A stretch of DNA of 64,000 nucleotides, taken from the NCBI RefSeq assembly GCF_000264495.1, contig NC_017954.1, positions 124,001 through 188,000 of the forward strand, in the 5' to 3' direction. Of this stretch, positions 32,914-41,145 are shown piece by piece. Positions within the stretch are counted from its first letter, which is position 1; every line of letters begins with the position of its first letter. The notes under the pieces were generated by a model. The model was given only the letters and a program-made list of their open reading frames with translations, made no database searches and was not told the origin of the DNA. Made by a program: the position numbers and the translations under genes. Source of the stretch: Thermogladius calderae 1633. GTDB lineage: Archaea; Thermoproteota; Thermoprotei_A; Sulfolobales; Desulfurococcaceae.

Positions 32914-32934
32914 AGTTAAACATATAAGTTAACT
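32914..32934 (+). promoter_or_regulatory. vapBC promoter with inverted repeat around the TATA box
   Basis: AGTTAA (32914-32919) and TTAACT (32929-32934) form a perfect inverted repeat flanking CATATAAG, the likely TATA element about 40 bases before vapB. An AbrB-type antitoxin binding here would block TBP/TFB, the usual autoregulation of such modules. Confidence 0.4.
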
Positions 32935-32966
32935 GTGTATGTCTTAATATCGGTTGGGTATAGACC

Positions 32967-33209
32967 ATGTATCGAGATGTTGTCAGGGTTCATAAGAAGG
33001 GCATTATTGTTTTGCCTAAAAGTGTTCGCGAAGTTCTGGGGATTGAGGAGGGGACGCTTTTGCTTCTCGAGGTTGAGGGTGATAGGATCGTGCTAAAACC
33101 GCTCGACCTCTGGGAGAGAGTCTGGAGGTGTTGCCTGGGTAGCGCTGAGAAGGCAGAGCGTGAGTTAGATTATGAGGAGAGAGAGTATTGGGAGAAGAGA
33201 GAAATGTAA
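32967..33209 (+). CDS. vapB: AbrB/SpoVT-type antitoxin (VapB)
   Basis: An 80-residue antitoxin. The N-terminal half is a swapped-hairpin AbrB domain: VVRVHKKGIIVLPKSVREVLGIEEGTLLLLEVEGDRIVLKPL. The acidic/aromatic C-terminal tail (ELDYEEREYWEKREM) would wrap the toxin. It overlaps the toxin gene by 22 bases, showing translational coupling. The codon use (frequent A/T at third positions) differs from the GC-rich neighbours, suggesting transfer. Likely represses its own promoter through the inverted repeat at 32914-32934. Confidence 0.85.
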   Translation: MYRDVVRVHKKGIIVLPKSVREVLGIEEGTLLLLEVEGDRIVLKPLDLWERVWRCCLGSAEKAERELDYEEREYWEKREM

Positions 33210-33646
33210 AAGCAGTTGTTGTTGACACGTACGCGATACTTGCCATGGCATACGGGGAACTCGGGGAGAGAGCTGAGGAGACTATGCTGAGAGTTAGAAA
33301 AGGAGAGGTTACAGGGTATCTACCCACCACAGCTGTTTATGAACTATATGTTCACTGGTTGAGAGGTAGAATCCCAGTTATTAAAAGTGAAGAAGAGCTC
33401 AAGACCTTTGTGACGAGGTACTTCAAAGTAGTAGAGCTGAGACTGGACGACTACGTCGAGTCCGCTAAAATAAAGGTTGAAGGCGATAAATTTCTCAAAG
33501 AAGCCCCGGGGCTAGCGGGTAGATCACTGAGCATTGTAGACTCAACATTAATATGGCTAGCACAAAAGCTGCACGCACCAATTGTAACAGGAGACAAGGA
33601 TCTAATACATGTCGCTAAAAAGAAAGGAGTGGCCACGATATGGTGA
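33188..33646 (+). CDS. vapC: PIN-domain ribonuclease toxin (VapC)
   Basis: A 152-residue PIN nuclease. Acidic metal ligands are in place: Asp13 (VVVDTYAI), Glu52 (TTAVYELY), Asp118 (SIVDSTLIW) and Asp136/138 (VTGDKDL). VapC toxins cut tRNA or rRNA when the antitoxin is degraded. TTG at 33188 is the only start that keeps the first PIN strand, and it overlaps vapB by 22 bases. A/T-rich like vapB. The next gene, an O-phosphoserine sulfhydrylase, is back at the chromosomal GC level, so VapBC sits as an island of two genes. Confidence 0.87.
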   Translation: MGEERNVKAVVVDTYAILAMAYGELGERAEETMLRVRKGEVTGYLPTTAVYELYVHWLRGRIPVIKSEEELKTFVTRYFKVVELRLDDYVESAKIKVEGDKFLKEAPGLAGRSLSIVDSTLIWLAQKLHAPIVTGDKDLIHVAKKKGVATIW

Positions 33647-33754
33647 CCTATCTTCCCTTCTCCTCGAAAACCCTCAACCGGTAAACCTCAAAGGGCTCAT
33701 TGCATTATATACTCCAAAAGTGCTCTGTAAGACTGGCTAGAGAAGGTGTGTGGA

Positions 33755-34939
33755 GTGAGGCTAGTAGAGCTGAGGGCGGTCAAGGGGAGGCTTGCCGGGT
33801 TCGGGGAGGCCCTGCCCTACATCAAGGAGATACTAGCCTCCTGGAGGGCTCCCCCGCTACCAGTCGACGGGGAGCTGAGGGCTCTAGACGACGCCCTGTA
33901 CACCGCGCTCTGGTCTCTCGGCCCCCGCTTCGTCCCCGTGGACGAGCCTGTCTCTTTGGACGCCCTCGACTTCTACTACAACGTGAGGGGGGACGCCGCG
34001 AGGGTCTACGACTCCGTGCTAGACCTGGCCGCGCGGGACGCCCCGACGCCGCTCGTGAAGCTCAGGAGCCTAAGCGGCGAGAGGGCGAGGGTCTGGGCGA
34101 AGCTCGAGTGGTACCACCCCTTCAGCCTGAGTATCAAGGACAGGATAGCCTGGTTCATGCTGTTGAACAACCCCGGTGTGAGGCCCGGGCTCAAGGTTGT
34201 CGAGGCCACGTCGACTAACACGGGGCTGGGGCTCGTCGGGGTCGCGAACAACCTCGGGCTGAAGGCCAAGGTCTACCTGCCCCAGACAGCCCAGAGGTGC
34301 GTCGACTACATATTCGAGCTCATGGGGGCCGAGGTCGCGAGGCTGAAGGGGGCCTTGACCACGGAGATCCTCGGCGACGTGAGAGAGGCGGCTAGGCGGG
34401 AGGGGCTGCTACACCCAGACCAGTTCGAGAACGACCTGAACGTCATAGCTCACCTCCAGTACACGGCGAAGGAGGTCGACTACCAGGCCTCGCAGTCGGG
34501 CCTGAGGATAAGGGGGGTGGTGGGGGCCCTTGGGACCTCCGGCCACTTGTCCGCGCTCTCGGTGTACTTCAAGTCTAGGCTCGGAGGCGTGAAGGTGTTC
34601 GGCGTCCAGCCCGCGAGAGGCGACTTCATACCGGGCATGAGGAGGGTGGAGACGGGGATGAAGTGGGTGCAGCTAGCGGGTGTAGACGGGGTCCTGGAGG
34701 TGAGCCTAGACGAGGCGTTCCAGGAGGTTGTCGCCCTGGCGAGGAGCGAGGGTTTGCTGGTCGGGTTGAGCGCCGGGGCGGTACTCAGGGCGACCCGGGA
34801 GCTCTCGCGTAGAGGGGTGCTGGAGGGCGACGTGGTAGTAGTCCTACCCGACCACGGGCTGAAGTATGCCGAGCTACTCGAGGCCCTCTACTCCAAGGTA
34901 TGCCCCGACGTGGCGGGGTACAAGGGAAGGGGCGACTAG
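33755..34939 (+). CDS. O-phosphoserine sulfhydrylase (cysteine synthase)
   Basis: PLP enzyme that makes cysteine from O-phosphoserine (or O-acetylserine) and sulfide. It closely follows the layout I recall for the Aeropyrum pernix enzyme: an N-terminal extension of about 100 residues, then PTPLVKLRSL, KLEWYHPFSLSIKDR with the PLP lysine at residue 128, ATSTNTG as the substrate loop, GALGTSGHLSA binding the phosphate, and RRVETGMKW near residue 290. Start: GTG 33746 extends three codons, but GGTG at 33745-33748 is better used as a ribosome site for GTG 33755. Confidence 0.88.
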   Translation: MRLVELRAVKGRLAGFGEALPYIKEILASWRAPPLPVDGELRALDDALYTALWSLGPRFVPVDEPVSLDALDFYYNVRGDAARVYDSVLDLAARDAPTPLVKLRSLSGERARVWAKLEWYHPFSLSIKDRIAWFMLLNNPGVRPGLKVVEATSTNTGLGLVGVANNLGLKAKVYLPQTAQRCVDYIFELMGAEVARLKGALTTEILGDVREAARREGLLHPDQFENDLNVIAHLQYTAKEVDYQASQSGLRIRGVVGALGTSGHLSALSVYFKSRLGGVKVFGVQPARGDFIPGMRRVETGMKWVQLAGVDGVLEVSLDEAFQEVVALARSEGLLVGLSAGAVLRATRELSRRGVLEGDVVVVLPDHGLKYAELLEALYSKVCPDVAGYKGRGD

Positions 34940-34950
34940 GGGCCGGGTCT

Positions 34951-35016
34951 ATGGCCGATGTCTGCGTGTACGGAACCGTTTTCAACAACGCTCGCTACGT
35001 CGAGGAGTCAGACTTT
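34951..35016 (+). pseudogene. Possible N-terminal remnant of a GT2 glycosyltransferase
   Basis: Directly after the sulfhydrylase, an ATG-led stretch reads MADVCVYGTVFNNARYVEES, the typical first beta strand and N-x-x-x-V-E-E-S start of GT2 enzymes, and then loses all resemblance. Without its nucleotide-sugar DxD segment it is non-functional if it is a relic. Short, so the identification is tentative. Confidence 0.35.
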
Positions 35017-35080
35017 TTGAGGGTAAGACGGGTAGGAGTACCAAGTGGGCACGTGAACCAGAACACTACAGGCACGTCTA

Positions 35081-35088
35081 CTTATAAG
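35081..35088 (+). promoter_or_regulatory. TATA box upstream of the GT4 gene
   Basis: CTTATAAG lies about 70 bases before the GTG start at 35156; with a start point near 35110 this gives a leader of about 45 bases that includes the Shine-Dalgarno GAGGTG (35142-35147). Confidence 0.4.
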
Positions 35089-35155
35089 ATCCGAAAGTCT
35101 TCCACTATACTGGAGCACTCTTCTAAGAGGCCGGGTCTGTAGAGGTGTTAGAGTA

Positions 35156-36313
35156 GTGGTAGTGGTGATCGTACACCCCCTCCTCGAGGTAGGGGGTGGT
35201 GCCGAGAAGCTGGCCATCGAGATGCACCGTGCGTTAACCGAGCTGGGCTTTGAGAGCAAGATCGTGACCTACTACCTGGACGGGGACAGGCTGGCCGAGA
35301 TCATCAGGCTGCTCTCGCCTGGTTTCAAGCCTTTGATCGAGGCGAGGCCTCTCCCTCCGACAGCCAGTATAGTGGACTCTCTCGCGAGGGCTCTGACAGG
35401 CAACCGGCTTACGAGTCTGAGAAGGGCTCTTCTCACAGGTGTCCTAGTGAAGCACATCAGGGAGGAAGTGGGCGGGGGCATTATCGTGGACACCTCCTCG
35501 CATGTCCCCACACCTGTTGACGTAGCCTACATACACTTCCCTCTCATAACTCCGAGCGGTAGAAAGGGGTTCGTGTGGAGGGGCTACGAGACTCTTCTTA
35601 GAAAGCTGGCAGACTCCCTCACGGGCGAGCCGAGACTCGTCTTAGTCAACAGTAGCTGGACACGAGCAGTCTTCCACAGTGTTTACGGGGACCATTTCAG
35701 TGTCGAGGTGGTCTACCCGCCAGTCGACGTAGAGTACTTCAAGAGCCTGGAAGAGAAGAGAGAGAAAGTCGTTGTAACCGTCTCCAGGTTCAGCCCCGAG
35801 AAAAACCTTGGCAAGGTTGTAGAGACGGCTAGCACGCTACCGGACTACGATTTCTACATAGTGGGCTCTGCCACGAAAAAAGGCCTGAAATACGCCGGCT
35901 ACCTGAAAAGGCTGGCTGAAGACCGCGGGGTAAGGAACGTGCACGTGGTGCCTAATTTACCCCGGAGTAGACTAAGAGACCTTCTACGGACCGCCTTGTT
36001 CTACTTCCACCCCCCTTACGCGGAGCACTTTGGTTTATCGGTGGCCGAGGCCGTCTCGGCCGGGGCCATACCAATAGTGTACAGGGACGGCGGTGCCTGG
36101 TTCGACATCGTGTCTAGGATCAGCCCTGCTCTGGGCTACACCGAGGTCGGCGAGGTGCCGTCTATTGTGAAAAGAGTCGAGGGAGACCCAGCTCTAGCTA
36201 GAGACTTGAGAGAGAAAGGTCTCAGCGTAGTGCGGGGCTTCGACTTCGAGTCGTTCAAGAGAAGGCTCTCAAAGGCCTTATCTTCTTGCTGCCTAACAGC
36301 CAGGGACCAGTGA
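35156..36313 (+). CDS. GT4 glycosyltransferase (ALG11-like)
   Basis: A 385-residue retaining glycosyltransferase of GT-B fold. The N-terminal HPLLEVGGGAEK binds the phosphate/acceptor side, then VTVSRFSPEKNL and the EHFGLSVAEAVSAGAIPIVYRDGG motif with the E-x7-E pattern mark the sugar-nucleotide site. The pattern YIHFP plus VNSSWT resembles ALG11-type mannosyltransferases. Cytoplasmic face of the membrane; acceptor unknown. GTG start with GAGGTG eight bases ahead. It opens the surface-glycan locus. Confidence 0.87.
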   Translation: MVVVIVHPLLEVGGGAEKLAIEMHRALTELGFESKIVTYYLDGDRLAEIIRLLSPGFKPLIEARPLPPTASIVDSLARALTGNRLTSLRRALLTGVLVKHIREEVGGGIIVDTSSHVPTPVDVAYIHFPLITPSGRKGFVWRGYETLLRKLADSLTGEPRLVLVNSSWTRAVFHSVYGDHFSVEVVYPPVDVEYFKSLEEKREKVVVTVSRFSPEKNLGKVVETASTLPDYDFYIVGSATKKGLKYAGYLKRLAEDRGVRNVHVVPNLPRSRLRDLLRTALFYFHPPYAEHFGLSVAEAVSAGAIPIVYRDGGAWFDIVSRISPALGYTEVGEVPSIVKRVEGDPALARDLREKGLSVVRGFDFESFKRRLSKALSSCCLTARDQ

Positions 36314-36459
36314 ATAGGCTTCTTCAGGAGTATTTTACCCCGGCGTTTCACACCCATCCTCAACCCCTGTTATCAGCCTCCCACTTTCCCAGCCTCCAGC
36401 CCGCACTTTACAGCTACAACAGCGAGCCTCAGACCACTCATCCAGAAACTGGTGGACGG

Positions 36460-37428
36460 CTACCCGTGGGGAGCAGCCCTATCTATCTCCTCTAGCAGGG
36501 ACCTAACAGTCGCGGACACGCTAGCATTAGAGCTCATCGACGGGCTGAAGCCCAGCTTCTTCAACTTGTCTATTCTCAAGGCTATGCGCTTCACGTCCCC
36601 CGGCCAGCCCACGCCGTGGGCCACGGGCTTGTAGACCAGCTTCACCCCTTCCAGCCCCATCTCGCTCAGTACGATCCTCACCACGTCGTTGACGGTTATC
36701 CAGTCGTCGTTCCCGACGTTGTAGACGGCGAAGCCCTCCCCCGCCCTCCGCCAGGCTAGGAGAGTGGCCTCGACGGCTTCAGACACGTGGAGGTAGCTCC
36801 TGGTCTGAGTCCCGTCTCCCAGCACCTCGAGCTCCCTGGGGTTTGCTAGGAGCTTGTTTATCAAGTCCCATATAACGCCGTGCCTCAGCCTGGGCCCCAC
36901 GATATTAGCGTACCTGAGGGAGACGGCCCTGATACCGTAGAGCCTGGAGTACGCGTGCATCAAGTTCTCGCAGGCGGCCTTGCTAGCCCCGTACACCGAG
37001 ACGGGCCTCACGGGCTCCTCCTCGCCCACTGGTATGTGGTCTGGCTCCCCGTAGACCGAGCTAGAGGACGCGAAGACGAGGTCTCTCACGCCCCTCCTCC
37101 TCATAGCCTCGAGGAGGTTGAAGGTCGCCACCACGTTCTCGCTGAAGTGTACCTCGGGGTTAGTAGTGCTGACCCTCACCTCGGGGTTCGCAGCGAAGTG
37201 GAAGACGGTCTCGACGCCCTCTACGGCCTTTAGGGCTACACCCGGGTCCTTGAGGTCGCCCACCACTATTTCAACGGAACTACCCCCCTTGTGTCTCTCC
37301 AGGTTCTCCAGCCTACCGCTACTGAGGTTGTCGACTACTCTAACTCTGAAACCCTCGAGCACTAGTCTGTCCACGAGGTGGCTACCGATAAACCCTGCTC
37401 CCCCTGTGACTAGGATAAGCCTACCCAA
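36460..37428 (-). CDS. galE: NAD-dependent sugar epimerase (GalE-like)
   Basis: Short-chain dehydrogenase/epimerase of 322 residues interconverting UDP-sugars, probably UDP-glucose and UDP-galactose. TGGAGFIGSH (8-17) binds NAD; the active-site SSSVYG and YGASK tyrosine/lysine pair are in place, and the C-terminal substrate region is complete. Divergent promoter side contains TTTTATTAAC on the minus strand near 37490. The product would feed the neighbouring glycosyltransferases. It is not part of the rhamnose operon downstream. Confidence 0.85.
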   Translation of the reverse strand: MGRLILVTGGAGFIGSHLVDRLVLEGFRVRVVDNLSSGRLENLERHKGGSSVEIVVGDLKDPGVALKAVEGVETVFHFAANPEVRVSTTNPEVHFSENVVATFNLLEAMRRRGVRDLVFASSSSVYGEPDHIPVGEEEPVRPVSVYGASKAACENLMHAYSRLYGIRAVSLRYANIVGPRLRHGVIWDLINKLLANPRELEVLGDGTQTRSYLHVSEAVEATLLAWRRAGEGFAVYNVGNDDWITVNDVVRIVLSEMGLEGVKLVYKPVAHGVGWPGDVKRIALRIDKLKKLGFSPSMSSNASVSATVRSLLEEIDRAAPHG

Positions 37429-37786
37429 CCGAGCACACCGCCGATTACGTGGCCGTGAATACGCAAGCTAGAATTAGAGGCCCGCTTGTTAATAAAACTT
37501 CGAAAAGACCGCGGCCCAGGCTGGTTCTCCCAGGGGTCTACCGGCCCAATTTACTTAGTATGTTGGTGTGGGACGTGCTAGCGGGCTATCTCATTCACGG
37601 TAGCTCTGGGAACAGGCTTGACCGTTTACGAACCGACCTACGTGGCAGCGGGCTGTAGCAGTAGGCCTCTAATAACCGGAGGCCTTTATGCAGGCTGGCG
37701 TAACACGAGGAACAGGTGTTGAGGTAGTCGAGAACCAACACACGGGCTACGTGAAGCCCCGCGACCGCTAACACGCGGCTGGGGGT
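37429..37786. other. Intergenic stretch of about 360 bases with hairpins and no gene
   Basis: No credible ORF is present. Inside are a seven-base-pair hairpin AGGCCTC/GAGGCCT (37663-37669 and 37679-37685) and, at the right end, a decayed IS200/IS605-like end (listed separately). A minus-strand TATA-like box for galE lies near 37490. Scattered in-frame fragments are too short to name. Confidence 0.4.
37751..37786 (+). mobile_element. Decayed IS200/IS605-type right end (tentative)
   Basis: The text GTGAAGCCCC at 37751-37760 opens a hairpin CCCCGCG (37757-37763) with CGCGG-CT-GGGG (37774-37784), preceded 20 bases earlier by GAGAACCAACAC. This order resembles the right end of TnpB-carrying elements, where the 3' tail of tnpB runs into a GC hairpin, but with substitutions and no tnpB. 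It directly abuts the stop codon of the nucleotidyltransferase-like gene at 37787. Confidence 0.3.
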
Positions 37787-38650
37787 CTAGTAGGAGACCC
37801 TCGTCAACCTCCACTTGACCGATCTACCGGCTCTCTCCGTCAGCAAGTACTCTAGCGCGTTGAATAGAGTCGACCTGAACACGTTGTCTCTGAACAGCTT
37901 GTGCGCGTAGGCTCCCGCCAGGTAGGAGACCGGTATCTTCGCTGGGAGCTCTACGAGCCCATCGTCTACCAGCTTGTTCAAGCACACGGATATTTTTAGA
38001 GAGTCCCCTACCCCGAGCTCTCTTGCGAGCTCGAGAGCCCTCTTGTTGAGCCACCTCCTCACCGTGAAGTAGTCTGCTAGGAGGTAGACGTGCTCTTTGT
38101 ACACGGCGTGGGCTGCTGTGACGACTACCTCTGCTTCCCTTGTTAGCCCCCTTAGCTCTAGGCCCTCCCACTCGAACTCCTCGGTGCAGCACTCGAGGAG
38201 CTCTTCCCCGTCTAGGTACACAACCCACGCGAAGGATGGGTGTGTGTAGAGGTCTACTATAGCCCGCCCCCTCGTCATCGTTACCGTGTACTTCTCCCAG
38301 ACCTCGACCCTGAAGCCCCTCGACGCCAGCCTCTTGACCGCCTCGGGTAGCTGCCTCGTGTTGACCAGGACGTCTACGTCGACCGAGACGTGCTCCACGG
38401 GCTTCCTGAACTTGTGTAGCGCGTAGTCCAGCCCCCTCAGCGCGCCGGCCACCTCCCCCACGACGCTGCGGAACCACTTGTACCTCTCCTCCTCGCGGCG
38501 CCTCGCCTCGCCCTCCACGCCCGCAGACCTGAGGAAGCCCAGTAGCACCTTGTTCAAGCCCGCTACCTCGGCTAGCTCCCCCACTTCGCCTCCTACCGGT
38601 TTCTCCAGGCCCTCCAGCGCCCTGACCAGCCTCAGGGTCCTAGAGCTCAA
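37787..38650 (-). CDS. Nucleotidyltransferase-like protein
   Basis: A 287-residue protein with a minimal nucleotidyltransferase flavour: VSVDVDVLVNTRQLPEAVKRLASRGF (residues about 88-115), where the DVD pair would be the metal ligands, then a predicted helical/strand half with VVVTAAHAVYKEHVYLLADYFTVRRWL. It resembles the archaeal nucleotidyltransferase-fold proteins seen near glycan genes (DUF2204-like); substrate unknown. It overlaps the kinase-like gene upstream by 11 bases, so the two proteins are made together. Confidence 0.55.
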   Translation of the reverse strand: MSSRTLRLVRALEGLEKPVGGEVGELAEVAGLNKVLLGFLRSAGVEGEARRREEERYKWFRSVVGEVAGALRGLDYALHKFRKPVEHVSVDVDVLVNTRQLPEAVKRLASRGFRVEVWEKYTVTMTRGRAIVDLYTHPSFAWVVYLDGEELLECCTEEFEWEGLELRGLTREAEVVVTAAHAVYKEHVYLLADYFTVRRWLNKRALELARELGVGDSLKISVCLNKLVDDGLVELPAKIPVSYLAGAYAHKLFRDNVFRSTLFNALEYLLTERAGRSVKWRLTRVSY

Positions 38651-39248
38651 GCCTGGACAACACCTCCGCGGCCGTCCTGGCGGGCCTACTACTAGAGGTG
38701 TTCACGGTGGCCGAGGCGAGGTACCTCGCTAGTACACTGTAGTAAGCGTACTCTGTTTTAAGGAACGAGGAGGGGACGTCAGCCCTCCTCCTCAAAACGT
38801 CCAGCCTCGCCGTCAGGACTACGGGTCTCTCCTTGAGAGCCAGGGCTAGCAGGAATTTGCCGAGCATTGTACCGAGGAAGCTCTTGTACTTCAGCGTGGC
38901 GGAGACCCAGACTAGGAAGTCTAAGACGCCCCTGTCGCACACTACGACATCGCTGAAGGCGAGCCTCAACCGCCTCGCGAACAGCTGGGGTAGGAACCCC
39001 GTGAACTCTAGTAGCGCGAATAGCCCCCTGAGGCCCGGCGGCACCGATAGCTTGTAGTAGGGGTTGTCGGCTCCGCTGAAAGCCCTCGTCTTAGAGAGGA
39101 GCCTGTAGAGTAGCGAGACGTGGAGGTGGCTCCCCCTCAACCAGTGAGTCGAAGCCCTGTACGAGCTCGCCAGGTATGAGGACAAGAGCCTCACAATAGT
39201 CGTCTTACCGCTACCGTCGCAGCCCGACAAGACAACTGCTCTACCCAT
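38640..39248 (-). CDS. Thymidylate-kinase-like P-loop protein
   Basis: A 202-residue P-loop kinase: GCDGSGKTT (9-17) is the Walker A motif and VVVCDRGVLDFLVW the DRY-like substrate motif. It looks like thymidylate kinase but lacks a clear LID, and it is paired by an 11-base overlap with the nucleotidyltransferase-like gene, which argues for a special role (phosphorylating a sugar, lipid or nucleotide) in the glycan locus. Upstream lies a 250-base gap and then the GT2 gene on the other strand. Confidence 0.6.
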   Translation of the reverse strand: MGRAVVLSGCDGSGKTTIVRLLSSYLASSYRASTHWLRGSHLHVSLLYRLLSKTRAFSGADNPYYKLSVPPGLRGLFALLEFTGFLPQLFARRLRLAFSDVVVCDRGVLDFLVWVSATLKYKSFLGTMLGKFLLALALKERPVVLTARLDVLRRRADVPSSFLKTEYAYYSVLARYLASATVNTSSSRPARTAAEVLSRLEL

Positions 39249-39457
39249 AGTGACCAGAGTTGATAAATTGTCTAGCCAGGCATTAAAACAGGGTAGCCCC
39301 CACTAGGCAGCCACGCTACAGCCTAGCAGTCCCACCACTACTACTCTTGAATAGCTCCCTCTTCCATGCGAGCGTCTGCTCCCCCGGATGGTCCAGGACG
39401 TCCCGTGGTTTCGGGGTCGTCTATGGTCGCCTCTAGGAACAGACAGTTCTTCTCCCG

Positions 39458-39465
39458 CTTATAAG
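39458..39465 (+). promoter_or_regulatory. TATA box of the GT2 gene
   Basis: CTTATAAG lies 35-42 bases before the TTG start at 39500, giving a predicted short leader with GGTG (39494-39497) as Shine-Dalgarno. The 250-base gap to its left has no other feature I can support. Confidence 0.5.
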
Positions 39466-39499
39466 CCGGGCACCTCCATTTCTCTCTTGGGGTCGGTGT

Positions 39500-40588
39500 T
39501 TGCCCCCCAGGGTCACGGTCATCTGGCTCAACTACAACTCCTCCAGGTTTATCGGGGTAGTCTTGAGGTCTCTCGAGTCCGTCCTGTCCGTGGACTACCC
39601 TCCTGACATGCTGGAGCTTGTCGTCGTTGACAACGCCTCGACAGACGGGAGCTTCGAGAGTGTGCGGGGCTACCTGGAGGCGCACAGGGGAGGCGCGAGG
39701 GTCAAGGTTGTCAGGGCGGGCTCGAACCTTGGCTTCACGGGCGGGAGCAACCTGGGCTTCGCCGCGAGGGACAGGGATTCCAGGTACGTCCTCCTCCTAA
39801 ACAACGACGCCGTGATCTACCCGGACGGCCTGAGAGCGCTCGTGGACTACCTCGAGGAGCATCCCCGGGTGGCCGCCGTCCAGGGCGTGGTCCTCAAGCT
39901 GGGGACGAGGCTTATAGACACGGCCGGCGACTACGTGGACGAGATGCTGGTCTCCCACCCTTTCGGCGTCGAAAAAGCCTACCCGTGGATCCTGAGGCAC
40001 CCCGTCTACGTCTCATACGCTGACGGCTCCTGCTCCCTCTACAGGGTGGAGCACGTGCTCAAGTGCGTCGGGGAGCGGCTATTCGTAGGCGAGTTCTTCG
40101 CTTACGGCGACGACAACGTCTTGGGCCTAGAGCTATGGGGCTGCGGACATCCCTCCGTGGCCCTGGAGAAGGCCGTGGCAGAGCACTACAGGTCGGCCAC
40201 CCTAGGAAGTAAGAGAACCCGCAGGCTCCTGGCCGAGTACTACGACGCGAGAAACGGGGTCGCACTCGCCCGGGTGAGTAACAGCAGGCTCAGGGGCGTG
40301 GCACCCGTGTACAGGCTGGTCAAGGCAGGTCTCCTCTTCCTCAGGTACAAGGACAGGCTAGTCCTGAGGACTGTCGCGGACGGCCTAAGGCTCGCCCGCC
40401 TGTTAGAGGCCAGGGGAATGGTCATAGACGTCCACAGGGCGCCCGTCATCCCGCTCACAGCCAAGGCGGTGCTCGGCTCGTTCGCCCCGTTCGCCCGCGC
40501 CTCGCTACTCAGAAAGTACATTGACGAGTGGGTGGCCAGGAACTACGACGGTGTACTAGACGCGAGAGAGGAGCCGGCCACAAGCTAG
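39500..40588 (+). CDS. GT2 glycosyltransferase (rhamnosyltransferase-like)
   Basis: A 362-residue GT-A enzyme. LNYNSSRF, VVVDNASTDGS, the glycine-rich NLGFTGGSNLGF and the metal motif LLLNNDAVI follow the WbbL/rhamnosyltransferase-like subfamily, which fits the adjacent dTDP-rhamnose genes (inference). The C-terminal part is amphipathic and may attach to the membrane. TTG start with GGTG three bases away. The convergent rfbC ends within its stop region (four-base overlap). The damaged GT2 at 45157 aligns with it along its whole visible length. Confidence 0.83.
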   Translation: MPPRVTVIWLNYNSSRFIGVVLRSLESVLSVDYPPDMLELVVVDNASTDGSFESVRGYLEAHRGGARVKVVRAGSNLGFTGGSNLGFAARDRDSRYVLLLNNDAVIYPDGLRALVDYLEEHPRVAAVQGVVLKLGTRLIDTAGDYVDEMLVSHPFGVEKAYPWILRHPVYVSYADGSCSLYRVEHVLKCVGERLFVGEFFAYGDDNVLGLELWGCGHPSVALEKAVAEHYRSATLGSKRTRRLLAEYYDARNGVALARVSNSRLRGVAPVYRLVKAGLLFLRYKDRLVLRTVADGLRLARLLEARGMVIDVHRAPVIPLTAKAVLGSFAPFARASLLRKYIDEWVARNYDGVLDAREEPATS

Positions 40589-41145
40589 CTTTTCCCGGGG
40601 AACCCGAACTTCTCGGCCTCCCTGAACCCGGGGCACTTCTTGTCCTTCTCGCTTAGTATGACGCCCTCTCTTATCGGCCAGTCTATGGCGAGCTCGGGGT
40701 CGTCCCACTTTATACACCTCTCGTGCCGGGGGCTGTACTCCTTGGTGACCAGGTAGAGGAGGAGCGTGTCCTCCAGGGCCTGAAAGCCGTGGGCGAAGCC
40801 CGGTGGCACCCAGAGGGCTAGGCCCGGCTCCAGGACGACCCCTACGTGCCTGCCGAGCCAGGGCGACCCGATTCTTATGTCCACCGCCACGTCGTAGACC
40901 CTCCCCTTGACAACGTAAACCAGCTTCCCCTGCTCCATTGGCTCGACCTGGTAGTGCAACCCCCTCACCACGCCCCTCCTGGAGTAGCTCAGGTTAACCT
41001 GGGCGAAGCCCGCGGGGAGGCCGCTTGAGGCGAAGTCGCTCCCCTTGAAGAGCTCTGCGAAGAAGCCCCTGTTGTCAGGGAAGACCTCTAGCCTTACTAG
41101 CACTACGTCGGGTATACCAAGCCTCTCGACAGACTTAACGGGCAT
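40585..41145 (-). CDS. rfbC: dTDP-4-dehydrorhamnose 3,5-epimerase
   Basis: Cupin-fold epimerase (186 residues), step 3 of dTDP-L-rhamnose synthesis. RGLHYQ, with the catalytic His, and the metal-free cupin strands with AVDIRIGSP, WVPPGFAHGF and YSPRHERCIKWDDP are all typical. Last gene of the rfbA-rfbB-rfbD-rfbC operon; its ATG overlaps the end of rfbD by 11 bases, so translation is coupled. Confidence 0.93.
   Translation of the reverse strand: MPVKSVERLGIPDVVLVRLEVFPDNRGFFAELFKGSDFASSGLPAGFAQVNLSYSRRGVVRGLHYQVEPMEQGKLVYVVKGRVYDVAVDIRIGSPWLGRHVGVVLEPGLALWVPPGFAHGFQALEDTLLLYLVTKEYSPRHERCIKWDDPELAIDWPIREGVILSEKDKKCPGFREAEKFGFPGKS

Larger units (their letters stand above)
32567..32966. other. 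400-base AT-shifted gap between primase-like gene and VapBC
   Basis: The base composition turns AT-rich across this gap. The left half holds a short open frame (32623-32763) of uncertain status; the rest shows no coding pattern. The right end holds the vapB promoter/operator. I see no tRNA, transposon end or CRISPR repeat. Confidence 0.5.

Noticed and set aside
37449-37658. Open frame of 69 codons in the galE-upstream gap
   Set aside because: Starts without a ribosome site, has a composition unlike neighbours and no recognisable domain; treated as non-coding.
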